Of a stretch of 20,211 bases of DNA, positions 1 to 6,233 are shown in pieces. Numbering within the stretch: position 1 is the stretch's first letter; each line of letters starts with the position of its first letter. The position numbers and the translations under genes are program-made. Below the pieces are notes generated by a model that was not told the origin of the DNA, searched no databases, and saw only the letters and a list, made by a program, of their open reading frames with translations. This stretch comes from a virus, in IMG/VR virus record IMGVR_UViG_3300029448_000581, positions 1 to 20,211 of that record; one strand, given 5' to 3'.

Positions 1-498
1 TGTAACAAACGTGTAACAGGGCCTTCAACCACGGGCAACGGACCTTCATCCATAAATAATGCCCTATTATCAACGGTTTACGGCCTATGATTCACGGCCC
101 ACGGCGCTGCGTCCGTCGCCCGCCGGGCACTTTGTTACAACTTTCGGCATTTTTGTTACAACTTTGACCACGGACCTGTAACAACGGACAACGGACCTTA
201 GTCCTTGATTCTTATACACTTTTTCCTTGCCCAACAGGCAATACACCTATTTTGTAACATGTTACAGGTTACAAGCCGACATCCCCATATATTAAAAAAC
301 GAGAAAACGCATATTGACTATAGCTGTACCCCCCTTTGTAACATGTAACATCTGTAACATCCTTGTTTTTAAAGGACTTTTATAAATCTATCCACATACC
401 AACATGTAACACCTTTTTTAAAAGGCTAATGTTTTCAATCACTTAGCCACTCCCCGTGTTACACGTTTGTTACACCTTTACCCCCTAAACCTGTAACA
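1..498. repeat. Cluster of 14 TGTAACA / TGTTACA heptamers (iteron-like)
   Basis: TGTAACA occurs at 1-7, 12-18, 177-183, 253-259, 337-343, 344-350, 353-359, 405-411 and 492-498. Its reverse complement TGTTACA occurs at 133-139, 154-160, 260-266, 457-463 and 468-474. Copies at 253-266 join head to head into a perfect 14-bp palindrome, and 337-350 are two abutting direct copies. Spacing is irregular, unlike classical plasmid iterons. The density is far above chance and suggests binding sites for a phage or host protein. Another copy lies at 17941-17947, just after the repressor gene. Confidence 0.75.
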
Positions 499-508
499 AA
501 TTGGCCTC

Positions 509-528
509 TTGTCAAACATTTTTGACAA
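509..528. promoter_or_regulatory. 20-bp dyad overlapping a consensus -35 hexamer
   Basis: TTGTCAAA (509-516) and TTTGACAA (521-528) form a perfect 8-bp inverted repeat with a 4-base spacer. The right arm contains TTGACA (522-527), the sigma-70 -35 consensus. No good -10 box is visible at 16-18 bases, so the promoter part is weak. The symmetry and position, about 130 bases before the first + strand gene, fit a repressor operator. Confidence 0.5.
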
Positions 529-536
529 CATACACA

Positions 537-545
537 TGTGAATAA
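537..545 (-). promoter_or_regulatory. DnaA-box-like site
   Basis: TGTGAATAA on the + strand reads TTATTCACA on the - strand, which fits the relaxed DnaA box TTATNCACA. It lies 36 bases from a perfect box at 582-590. A one-mismatch copy, CTATCCACA, is at 388-396. Confidence 0.45.
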
Positions 546-581
546 CTCCGCTTTCACTCCCAATTCCCCTTATTTCCTGAC

Positions 582-590
582 TTATCCACA
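582..590 (+). promoter_or_regulatory. Consensus DnaA box TTATCCACA
   Basis: This is an exact match to the strong E. coli DnaA box, in the non-coding region before the first gene. The window also encodes a stand-alone DnaA domain IV-like protein (13553-13879) that could recognise it. Confidence 0.55.
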
Positions 591-619
591 CCTCTATCCC
601 TCACGGGAGTAGAGGTTTT
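591..619 (+). terminator. Terminator-like hairpin in the leader of the first gene
   Basis: CCTCTA (591-596) pairs with TAGAGG (610-615). The stem extends inward by a wobble pair, one bulged A and three C-G pairs around the loop TCAC, and is followed by TTTT. It sits 38 bases before the start codon at 657. Transcription entering from the control region would meet it first, so it may act as an attenuator or antitermination point. Confidence 0.5.
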
Positions 620-656
620 GCATTACGTAACGTCAATCAAGAAAGGATGACGAACC

Positions 657-1040
657 ATGAATAAAGAACAACGGATCTTAGCCAAACAAGAGTTGATACA
701 TGACCTTGTGACCACCGCAATTGAAGGTGGCTCCAATCACTGGCTAGCAATGTTTGCCATGGGCAACGCCAAAGGCGAAGAAGTATCTTACCTAGTACCG
801 TTCTTAAGGATCGAAGGTCTCACCACCGCTTTTATAACCGAAGATGACTTCGAAAGGCGTATCTCCACCCCACTCCAGATGCCAGGTACAGCTCCTTATA
901 TAACAGCCCTACGCAAGTGGACGTTATGGAGATTCAACCGTAAGCAACCAATCACTGACTGGAGTGACGTCGACTTCGACGCAGAAGATGCTGATGTGTT
1001 CATGCAATTCGCGCTGCTCGGAGACATTGTCTACGGGTAG
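657..1040 (+). CDS. Phage protein of unknown function (127 aa)
   Basis: This soluble, rather acidic 127-residue protein is the first gene of the + strand series. AAAGGA lies about 9 bases before the ATG and supports this start. The segment IEGGSNHW near residues 23-30 resembles a motif in small phage proteins that have EGG followed by an aromatic or polar stretch. That family has no function known to me. There is no signal peptide, membrane helix or catalytic motif. A terminator-like hairpin follows at 1048-1073. Being first after the control region suggests an early-expressed gene. Confidence 0.75.
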   Translation: MNKEQRILAKQELIHDLVTTAIEGGSNHWLAMFAMGNAKGEEVSYLVPFLRIEGLTTAFITEDDFERRISTPLQMPGTAPYITALRKWTLWRFNRKQPITDWSDVDFDAEDADVFMQFALLGDIVYG

Positions 1041-1047
1041 CAACCAG

Positions 1048-1073
1048 CCCCCAGGCCTACGGCCTGTGGGTTT
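1048..1073 (+). terminator. Probable weak intrinsic terminator
   Basis: CCCCCAGGCC (1048-1057) pairs with GGCCTGTGGG (1061-1070) around the loop TAC, with one mismatch. Only three T follow, then CGC, so termination is probably partial. It separates the genes at 657 and 1135. Confidence 0.5.
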
Positions 1074-1110
1074 CGCACTATTTGTGTTGCCAATGAGGGT
1101 AGCACCAACT

Positions 1111-1123
1111 TTTAGCTAACTAT
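1111..1123. promoter_or_regulatory. Degenerate relative of the ATTASC-N3-ACTAAT palindrome
   Basis: TTTAGC, TA, then ACTAT resembles the shared 15-bp intergenic palindrome but with a spacer one base shorter. It includes the perfect palindrome TTAGCTAA (1112-1119) and lies directly before the RBS of the 1135 gene. This is weak support only. Confidence 0.25.
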
Positions 1124-1134
1124 GGAGATTTCTT

Positions 1135-1914
1135 ATGGCTAAATCAAAAATCAAAACACCTGTCACTCAATTCGATCCAGCTGATATGGAGCGTGAAGAG
1201 CTTACGTATGACGTCAAGACTCGCCACGACCATTACACCGAGGACACACTTGGTGACCCAGAGGGAGCAGCAGCACGTGCAGATACCAAAGCGAAGTACC
1301 CGTTCTGGATACTCAATGACTTTGAAGCTTCGTTAACCGATTCTTACAACAAGTCGTTCAACGATGGTAAAGAGCACTTACGTCCTCAAGAATCTACCAT
1401 CCAGAGTGTTTACGACACGTACATCGAAGGTATCTCGTCCGCAAAAATGGTTGACGGTATGACCAACCTTGCTGACCCAGCTGTTACTGACGCACTTGTA
1501 CACTCGTACACCACGATCTTGGACTCCGTTGGTAGTGCCAACCAGTTCCCCATCGTTGCCTCGATGGGTGACATCACCGCCGATGCGTTACGCAAACGCG
1601 CTTATGCCAAGCATCAGTACCTTACAGCGTTTGACAAACCGATCGATGCTGACAAGCCTCTACCCGATTGGTTAGAGACCAAGCAGACTCGGGCGATGGA
1701 AGCTGCTGCGTATGCAGGTTCATGGTATCAGGCGCACCGTAACATCTGGGAGTATCTTCAGTGGAACAATACGCCGTCATATACCTACCAGGCACGTGAG
1801 CGTATCACTTACATGTTGCACAAAAATGCAGCTGATCTCGATAAGCGGTTCCGCGAAGTTGAGCCAGTCATCGCAACTGTCAGTGACTACAAACAAATGG
1901 CAGCTAACTTCTAG
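1135..1914 (+). CDS. Hypothetical protein (259 aa)
   Basis: I do not recognise this 259-residue protein. GGAG at 1124-1127 is 7 bases before the ATG and fixes the start. The sequence is hydrophilic, probably largely helical and rich in Ala, Asp and Tyr, with no membrane segment, cysteine cluster or nucleotide-binding motif. The last 100 residues carry many Trp and Tyr (for example WYQAHRNIWEYLQW). The gene has its own leader of about 60 bases after the 1048-1073 hairpin, and a strong terminator lies 84 bases after its stop. It may therefore be expressed as a separate unit with the 657 gene. A cytoplasmic early protein is the most that can be inferred. Confidence 0.75.
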   Translation: MAKSKIKTPVTQFDPADMEREELTYDVKTRHDHYTEDTLGDPEGAAARADTKAKYPFWILNDFEASLTDSYNKSFNDGKEHLRPQESTIQSVYDTYIEGISSAKMVDGMTNLADPAVTDALVHSYTTILDSVGSANQFPIVASMGDITADALRKRAYAKHQYLTAFDKPIDADKPLPDWLETKQTRAMEAAAYAGSWYQAHRNIWEYLQWNNTPSYTYQARERITYMLHKNAADLDKRFREVEPVIATVSDYKQMAANF

Positions 1915-1927
1915 ACACGGTCAGATA

Positions 1928-1942
1928 ATTAGCTAGACTAAT
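1928..1942. promoter_or_regulatory. Intergenic palindrome site 1 (ATTAGCTAGACTAAT)
   Basis: This is an exact match to ATTASCNNNACTAAT, shared with sites at 4047, 9506 and 17996. It lies 13 bases after the stop of the 1135 gene and upstream of the terminator at 1998. It is followed by TGTATAC (1946-1952) and the 8-bp palindrome TGTATACA (1973-1980), which may be further protein-binding or promoter elements. Confidence 0.6.
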
Positions 1943-1997
1943 AATTGTATACTCAAGTCTCATCTATCCTGATGTATACATTTCCTCCCTGAACTTG

Positions 1998-2029
1998 CCC
2001 CTTGGTCTTCGGATCAAGGGGTTTTTTTT
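1998..2029 (+). terminator. Strong Rho-independent terminator with TTCG tetraloop
   Basis: CCCCTTGGTC (1998-2007) pairs with GATCAAGGGG (2012-2021), including one G-T wobble. It closes a TTCG tetraloop with a C-G closing pair, which is exceptionally stable. Eight T follow (2022-2029). It ends transcription from the 657-1914 genes. The next gene starts only 24 bases later. Confidence 0.9.
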
Positions 2030-2053
2030 GGTCAACATAAAAGGATTTTACTC

Positions 2054-2428
2054 ATGGCTCTTAATTATGATCTCGGTGATATCAAAGACTACGAAACGCT
2101 TTGCTATTACGAACGAGAAGGGGAGACGCATCTACACCCCAACACTGAACATCTCATCTGGGGATGTATGTCAGTAGATATGCCTGTCATATCCGAGAAG
2201 AATTGTGATGAATTCTTCTTGCGTTGCCAGATGGTAGCTGCGGCTTGGCTTTATACAAACGACAAGTCTTATATGGATAGGATTTCATTTAAAAACATTC
2301 ACGACCACATCGGTCTTAGAACAAATGTCTCGATGAAACCTATCACTCATACGCTTAAGCGTTGTCAAAACATAATGAAGGCTGACGATTACTACAGACA
2401 CCAACTACCAGCGAAAGGACACGTCTAA
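2054..2428 (+). CDS. Phage protein of unknown function (124 aa)
   Basis: This 124-residue soluble protein is preceded by AAAAGGA about 8 bases before its ATG. Its layout matches small phage proteins of unknown function: N-terminal acidic and aromatic residues, a central HLIWGCMSVDMPVISEKN segment, then a stretch of Phe, Arg and Trp. I recognise the general type but no function. There are no membrane helices or catalytic motifs. Its stop (TAA) shares one base with the ATG of the next small gene at 2428. This begins a run of overlapping reading frames that reaches 4032 and is probably one transcript. Confidence 0.75.
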   Translation: MALNYDLGDIKDYETLCYYEREGETHLHPNTEHLIWGCMSVDMPVISEKNCDEFFLRCQMVAAAWLYTNDKSYMDRISFKNIHDHIGLRTNVSMKPITHTLKRCQNIMKADDYYRHQLPAKGHV

Positions 2429-2604
2429 TGGACCACGGAATTTATGCCTGCTTGTGGATCATACAAGAACAACGGCACTTGAATAATGATCAAGGCCCGG
2501 GAAGCGAAGCACAAAGGGCTCTTTTGGATGCATATAGAGCTGTAGACAAATGGCTATCTCAGCAAAAGAGAGAAGCCCTCGAACTAGAAAAGGACTTTGA
2601 ATAA
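2428..2604 (+). CDS. Small hypothetical protein (58 aa)
   Basis: The reading frame begins at the ATG that overlaps the previous stop (TAATG), with AAAGGA at 2414-2419. The protein starts MDHGIYACLWIIQEQ and ends LELEKDFE. It is hydrophilic, and its C-terminal half is probably one amphipathic helix. The next gene starts at the base after its TAA. Tight packing, a good RBS and sensible composition make it a likely real phage mini-gene. Its function is unknown. Confidence 0.65.
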   Translation: MDHGIYACLWIIQEQRHLNNDQGPGSEAQRALLDAYRAVDKWLSQQKREALELEKDFE

Positions 2605-2778
2605 ATGGACATCACCGCAGCACTACTCAACCTTGCAAAACTGGTATCAGACCATGGTGATGCAACAAATGAGAAAGCAATCCGAATTGTGGCAGACAAC
2701 AACGTACGTCTAAACGCAAAGGTTGCGATCGTTACTTCACAACTCAACAGATCCAGGAAGGATAAAGCTAATGATTGA
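2605..2778 (+). CDS. Small hypothetical protein (57 aa)
   Basis: The ATG follows the previous TAA directly, with AAAAGGA about 10 bases upstream inside the preceding gene. The product begins MDITAALLNLAKLVSDHGD and ends in a basic stretch (QLNRSRKDKAND). It is probably helical and cytoplasmic. It overlaps the next start by 8 bases, which suggests translational coupling. I do not recognise a family. Confidence 0.65.
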   Translation: MDITAALLNLAKLVSDHGDATNEKAIRIVADNNVRLNAKVAIVTSQLNRSRKDKAND

Positions 2779-2860
2779 TTATGAAGATCCTAAAACTTGG
2801 ACGACAAATTATGAAAAGGCCAGAGAACTACTAAAGAAAGCTGAAGGTCATGCCTACTAA
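2771..2860 (+). CDS. Very small ORF (29 aa) with a strong RBS
   Basis: ATG at 2771 is preceded by AGGAAGGA (2754-2761). The peptide begins MIDYEDPKTWTTNYEKAREL and ends with a lysine-rich helix. It bridges the 57-aa gene and the Mom-like gene, overlapping both (8 and 11 bases). It may be a real micro-protein or a leader that couples translation into the Mom-like gene. In phage Mu the mom gene is also translationally coupled to a short upstream gene, com, but this peptide lacks Com's zinc-finger cysteines. Confidence 0.5.
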   Translation: MIDYEDPKTWTTNYEKARELLKKAEGHAY

Positions 2861-3491
2861 TGGAAAACTTTTTGTAAAGAAGATACCATCAAAAGATACC
2901 TACTCTTTTTTGTTAAACATCCACTACGCGCAAAGAATCCCTAGTATTAGCCATGCGTTTGGCCTGTTTAAGGGCAAAGATTTAATTGGAGTTTGCACAT
3001 ATGGCACTCCGCCTAGCGCACCATTACGTAGGGGCATATGCGGTGATGGCCATAAAGGAAAAGTTCTTGAGCTTAATCGGTTATGCCTGTCGGACAACAG
3101 GCCGAATTATGCAAGCCAGTTGATCGCAAAAAGTTTAAAAATGCTTCCTCGTCCGTCTATCGTTGTCAGTTTTGCAGACACCGCGCAAAACCATGTGGGC
3201 TATGTCTATCAAGCCACAAATTTTCTGTATTGCGGATTGAGCGCTAAACGCACCGATTGGAAGGTTAAAGGTAAAGAGCATTTACATGGCCAAACGATAG
3301 CAGATGAGTTTCGCGGAGAAAAAAACAGGGCGCAGGCCATGCGCAAAAAATATGGAGATGACTTTTATTTAGCTCCTAGACCCAGAAAACATAGATATGT
3401 CTGCTTCCTTGGAAGCAAAGCAGAGAAGCGAGATCTACTGGCGGTTCTCAGGTATGACATAGAGAATTATCCAAAGGAGCCACGGTTTTGA
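2850..3491 (+). CDS. mom: Mom-like DNA adenine modification protein
   Basis: This 213-residue protein belongs, by motif recognition, to the Mom family. In phage Mu, Mom (231 aa) converts adenine in DNA to N6-methylcarbamoyl-adenine, which protects phage DNA from many restriction enzymes. Diagnostic stretches are GKVLELNRLCLSD near residue 72, NYASQLIAKSLKML near 88, and VSFADTAQNHVGYVYQATNF near 107. They match the acetyltransferase-like core in both order and spacing. The C-terminus is basic (LAPRPRKHRY), which fits DNA contact. The start ATG overlaps the preceding 29-aa ORF. The stop overlaps a TTG start at 3488. Expected timing is late or tightly controlled because modification is toxic, but no Dam-site control region like Mu's is evident. 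The family call is firm; the exact chemistry is inferred. Confidence 0.85.
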   Translation: MPTNGKLFVKKIPSKDTYSFLLNIHYAQRIPSISHAFGLFKGKDLIGVCTYGTPPSAPLRRGICGDGHKGKVLELNRLCLSDNRPNYASQLIAKSLKMLPRPSIVVSFADTAQNHVGYVYQATNFLYCGLSAKRTDWKVKGKEHLHGQTIADEFRGEKNRAQAMRKKYGDDFYLAPRPRKHRYVCFLGSKAEKRDLLAVLRYDIENYPKEPRF

Positions 3492-3670
3492 CAAAACAGC
3501 AGAAGATAAACATCCAAACCTATTACGATCCGAAACCTATTCCGATCCGAAGATTTGACTGGGAAGCCGTTAATTATGACACGTTGGATTACGACAGCGT
3601 TACAGGATTTGGCGCAACAAAAGAAGAAGCAGTAGCTGATCTGATGGAGCGTCTTGATGAACTTGATTGA
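3488..3670 (+). CDS. Small phage protein, TTG start (60 aa)
   Basis: The TTG start is supported by AAAGGAG at 3473-3479, 8 bases upstream, and by overlap with the Mom-like stop codon. The C-terminal half (GFGATKEEAVADLMERLDELD) has the pattern G-x-G-x-T-x-x-E-A-x-x-D-L seen in many short phage proteins of unknown function. The N-terminus is rich in Tyr, Pro and Arg. It is likely a cytoplasmic early protein. It overlaps the next small gene by 14 bases. Confidence 0.7.
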   Translation: MTKQQKINIQTYYDPKPIPIRRFDWEAVNYDTLDYDSVTGFGATKEEAVADLMERLDELD

Positions 3671-3830
3671 TGATTATTTAGATTGCTATCACTGCTCATG
3701 GCATGGATGGCATGACGAGTTACAAGCCAAACCTGACCATCGAGGTCACAGTTACTACTGCCCTGAATGCGGGGTTGCTGACTTCACCAAGATACACCCC
3801 GATGACATAGAGGAGTTCATCAATGGATAA
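3657..3830 (+). CDS. Small CxxC zinc-ribbon-like protein (57 aa)
   Basis: The frame starts at ATG 3657 with GGAG at 3646-3649, 7 bases upstream. The protein begins MNLIDDYLDCYHCSWHGWHD and later has CPECGV, giving two CxxC pairs about 27 residues apart. That is the usual layout of a zinc ribbon that binds one zinc ion. It overlaps the genes on both sides, and the next gene starts in a different frame at 3823. Small zinc ribbons in phages often bind host enzymes or nucleic acid, but no specific role can be read here. Confidence 0.65.
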   Translation: MNLIDDYLDCYHCSWHGWHDELQAKPDHRGHSYYCPECGVADFTKIHPDDIEEFING

Positions 3831-4032
3831 AATAGATGTGGGTGAGTATTGCGTACAATGCTTTCACTCTGTTGCACTGGGATTCGGTCGATTCGTTAAC
3901 CGAATCCCAGCCGACCGTTGTGACGGTGCAAATTTTCTTCACTTAGACGGCTGGCTTTGCGAAGAGTGTTACCATGTAGACGAAAAAGATGTGACATTTT
4001 CTAGGGACCTCGAACCAGGTCAAATGATCTAA
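3823..4032 (+). CDS. Small cysteine-rich protein (69 aa)
   Basis: AGGAG at 3811-3815 lies 7 bases before the ATG. Two CxxC pairs (CVQC near residue 9 and CEEC near residue 46), with one further Cys between them, predict a structural zinc site. It lies directly behind another two-CxxC protein, but the two share no obvious sequence beyond the cysteines. Its stop is followed by an 83-base gap containing an operator-like palindrome (4047-4061), so it probably ends the operon that began at 2054. Function unknown. Confidence 0.7.
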   Translation: MDKIDVGEYCVQCFHSVALGFGRFVNRIPADRCDGANFLHLDGWLCEECYHVDEKDVTFSRDLEPGQMI

Positions 4033-4046
4033 GAATGAAAATTAAT

Positions 4047-4061
4047 ATTACCTGAACTAAT
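4047..4061. promoter_or_regulatory. Intergenic palindrome site 2 (ATTACCTGAACTAAT)
   Basis: This is an exact match to ATTASCNNNACTAAT. It lies in the 83-base gap between the 3823 and 4116 genes, 54 bases before the next start codon, where an operon promoter or operator is expected. Confidence 0.6.
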
Positions 4062-4115
4062 AAAAAAGGATTCTTCCGGAGAAAAAGAAATATTTGGCAT
4101 ACAAAGGAGTACCAA

Positions 4116-4352
4116 ATGACCATATACCTACCCCTCACCCAACTTGACATGGACCGTTTAGGACCAGCCATCGCAGGACGAATCATGGCCACAGTCCAAG
4201 AGGCCCTTGACCTTAAATGCCCGGTCAATAACCCCATTGTCGAACACATAATCGAGATCAAAGAACAACTGCTCAGTGAACGCTACTCGGAAGGCTACAA
4301 GGACGCGATGGATATCGCAAACCACGAAGCCTACAAAAGCGGAGCCTTCTAA
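4116..4352 (+). CDS. Hypothetical protein (78 aa)
   Basis: AAAGGAG at 4103-4109 gives a clear RBS 6 bases before the ATG. This 78-residue protein is mostly helical by composition, with the segment NNPIVEHIIEIKEQLLSERY in the middle and EGYKDAMDIAN near the end. It has no membrane segment and no recognised domain. Its TAA shares one base with the ATG of the next small membrane gene. It is the first gene after operator-like site 2 and probably begins the transcript leading into the MoxR-VWA module. Confidence 0.7.
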   Translation: MTIYLPLTQLDMDRLGPAIAGRIMATVQEALDLKCPVNNPIVEHIIEIKEQLLSERYSEGYKDAMDIANHEAYKSGAF

Positions 4353-4474
4353 TGGTCTCGATATTCCTCACTGGATTTCTATTTTCTTTAGGCATCCTTT
4401 TCGGGGCATTTGTTGCTGCATTATTTTTCTTCGCAGTCATGCAAGCCACAGAAGACTTGAAAAAGCTTTTCTAA
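4352..4474 (+). CDS. Single-helix small membrane protein (40 aa)
   Basis: The ATG overlaps the previous stop (TAATG), and GGAG at 4341-4344 is 7 bases upstream. The product is almost wholly one hydrophobic helix (residues 2-29, rich in Phe, Leu, Gly and Ala) followed by a short charged tail (ATEDLKKLF). This predicts an inner-membrane peptide with one transmembrane segment. It ends 28 bases before the MoxR gene. No function can be assigned; a holin role is unlikely in this early region. Confidence 0.6.
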   Translation: MVSIFLTGFLFSLGILFGAFVAALFFFAVMQATEDLKKLF

Positions 4475-4502
4475 CCACGCATTAAACAAAAGGAATTATA
4501 AC

Positions 4503-5513
4503 ATGCGTACTATCAAACCATCCCATCTTGCGGACGAACTGTTCGCTAATGCACGTGCCGGTCTGGCCACCATGATCTGGGGTCCACCAGGCATTGGTAA
4601 GTCTCAAATTGTTTACGAGATGTCAACCAAGCTCAACGCCAAACTCTTCGAGTTACGCGCAAACCTCTTCGACCCTGTCGATGTACGTGGCGGTCTCAAA
4701 GTTGTTGAGCAGGAAGACGGTACATACAAGACACGCTACGGTGTGCCTGAAGATTACCCCGACACAGACTATCGCGGTAACGTCGTGCTCTTTATCGACG
4801 AACTTCCAAACGCACCTAAAGCTACGCAGAACGCACTGCTTCAGCTGATCCTTGATCGTAAAATCGGCACTTATCAGCTGCCACCTAACACAGCAATCGT
4901 TGCTGCGGGCAACCGTGCAGCCGACCGTGCAGCCGTCAACGAAATGCCAACTCCTGTACGTAATCGCTTCTCGCACTATGAACTGGGGGTCAACACTGAC
5001 GACTGGTGCGCTTGGGCTATGCGTAACGATATTAGCCCCGCTATTATTTCGTTCATTCGTTATCGCCCAACGCTGCTCCATTCTATGGACACTCGTGAGT
5101 ATGCGTTCCCAACGCCTCGTAGCTGGGAGATGGTCGACAAAAAAGTCCCGCACATGCCAGCCGATGATGACCGTCAGTTCTATTCACTGGCGTCAGTTGT
5201 CGGTGACAGCGCGGCTGGTGAGTTCTTGGCATTCAAGCGCATCGCAGATGAGCTGCCCGACCTCGACAAAATCATCCAGAAACCAACGCACATGAAAGTA
5301 CCGGTCGAGCCATCGACTCTCTATGCGTTGTCCGGTGCACTCGCAGCAAAAGTAACTGCTCTTAACTTTCCCAAGATCATGGCTTATGCCAATCGTATGC
5401 CGCCTGAGTATCAGGTGATTCTTGTACGTGATGCTCTTGCCAAAGACCGATCACTAACCACGACCCCTGTCTTCCAATCGTGGGCACAGGAAAACGCACA
5501 AGCGTTGCTTTAA
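4503..5513 (+). CDS. MoxR-type AAA+ ATPase
   Basis: This 336-residue protein has a Walker A motif GPPGIGKS (27-34), Walker B VVLFIDE (Asp99-Glu100) and an AAA+ core. The sensor-1-like VAAGNR follows near residue 138 and a PVRNRF segment near 152. These are features of the MoxR family, chaperone-like ATPases that work with VWA-domain partners to remodel or insert cofactors into target complexes. The partner is probably the VWA protein at 6230, two genes downstream, as in RavA-ViaA. AAGGA lies about 8 bases before the ATG. The transcript appears to continue through 5538 and 6230. The target in phage infection is unknown. Confidence 0.88.
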   Translation: MRTIKPSHLADELFANARAGLATMIWGPPGIGKSQIVYEMSTKLNAKLFELRANLFDPVDVRGGLKVVEQEDGTYKTRYGVPEDYPDTDYRGNVVLFIDELPNAPKATQNALLQLILDRKIGTYQLPPNTAIVAAGNRAADRAAVNEMPTPVRNRFSHYELGVNTDDWCAWAMRNDISPAIISFIRYRPTLLHSMDTREYAFPTPRSWEMVDKKVPHMPADDDRQFYSLASVVGDSAAGEFLAFKRIADELPDLDKIIQKPTHMKVPVEPSTLYALSGALAAKVTALNFPKIMAYANRMPPEYQVILVRDALAKDRSLTTTPVFQSWAQENAQALL

Positions 5514-5537
5514 TCACAGCCAACCAAGGAGGTAACT

Positions 5538-6233
5538 ATGGCTACAGTAAGAATGTCTCAGCAACTCAGAGATCGAATCCAAAATCTAGCGATGGAGGAT
5601 TACGACAGGACAGTCCAATCAACTGACAAACGACGTATTGAAATCGACGAGATCATTGCCGGTAACTGGGCAGATTGCCCATACATACGTGATCTCAAAA
5701 CATTGCAAACAACTCTCGATACCGTTTCTGCAGGTATGAACACACGAGCATTTCAATTCGTAAACGATGAACGCAATGCATCTGCTTATTTTGATAAAAT
5801 TGATGTTTATATTGGGCCTAACACATCTTATTCTTTTGGACTCACAAACATCGGTGAGTTTCGTGGTATAGGTCACGACCTTATTCGCTTCAAGACTCTT
5901 AAACTAGTACCTGAAGACTTTGGCGAGCCGCATGCCGCACGGCTTAGGGAACTCATTACTACCCACAAAGAAGGTTTGGCTAAAGCACATGAAAAGCGCC
6001 GCAACTTTTTTAAAGGTGTTCGTGATCTTCTTAGCCAATGCAACACTGTCAAGCAGCTACTAACCGCATGGCCTGCAGCTGAGAAATTACTTCCAACTGA
6101 TGTCATTCACAAGATGCACCAGAAAGTCGAGCGCAAGTTTGATGCTGATGCAGCCAAGGCTCGTGCCAACTTCGACCCAACAGAAGCCAACACCACCATG
6201 TTGACCGCCGCACTATTGGGAGACGTTGCATGA
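5538..6233 (+). CDS. Protein of unknown function between MoxR and VWA genes (231 aa)
   Basis: A near-ideal AAGGAGG (5526-5532) precedes the ATG by 5 bases, predicting strong translation. The protein is hydrophilic, with helical N- and C-terminal thirds (for example KAHEKRRNFFKGVRDLLSQ) and a middle part rich in Asn, Tyr and Gly. I do not recognise a domain. Its stop overlaps the next start as ATGA, so it is translationally coupled to the VWA protein. Its place between the ATPase and the VWA partner suggests an adaptor or substrate of the pair. That is inference from position only. Confidence 0.75.
   Translation: MATVRMSQQLRDRIQNLAMEDYDRTVQSTDKRRIEIDEIIAGNWADCPYIRDLKTLQTTLDTVSAGMNTRAFQFVNDERNASAYFDKIDVYIGPNTSYSFGLTNIGEFRGIGHDLIRFKTLKLVPEDFGEPHAARLRELITTHKEGLAKAHEKRRNFFKGVRDLLSQCNTVKQLLTAWPAAEKLLPTDVIHKMHQKVERKFDADAAKARANFDPTEANTTMLTAALLGDVA

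Larger units (their letters stand above)
1..656. other. Large non-coding regulatory or origin-like region
   Basis: No convincing coding frame is seen in these 656 bases, although the rest of the window is densely coding. The first 500 bases are filled with TGTAACA/TGTTACA heptamers, and the first 200 also repeat the word ACGG, about nine times. Further right come DnaA-box-like sites, a 20-bp dyad, and a terminator-like hairpin directly before the first gene. The combination suggests a replication origin, a major control region, or both. That role is inferred; only the sequence elements are seen. Confidence 0.6.

Noticed and set aside
1-498. CRISPR array
   Set aside because: The repeats are only 7 bases, occur in both directions and have irregular spacing; no cas genes are present apart from a Cas4-like nuclease fold that fits a phage exonuclease.
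4653-5153. 166-aa frame on the - strand inside the MoxR gene
   Set aside because: It lies wholly within a gene with clear ATPase motifs and has the composition of an antisense shadow.
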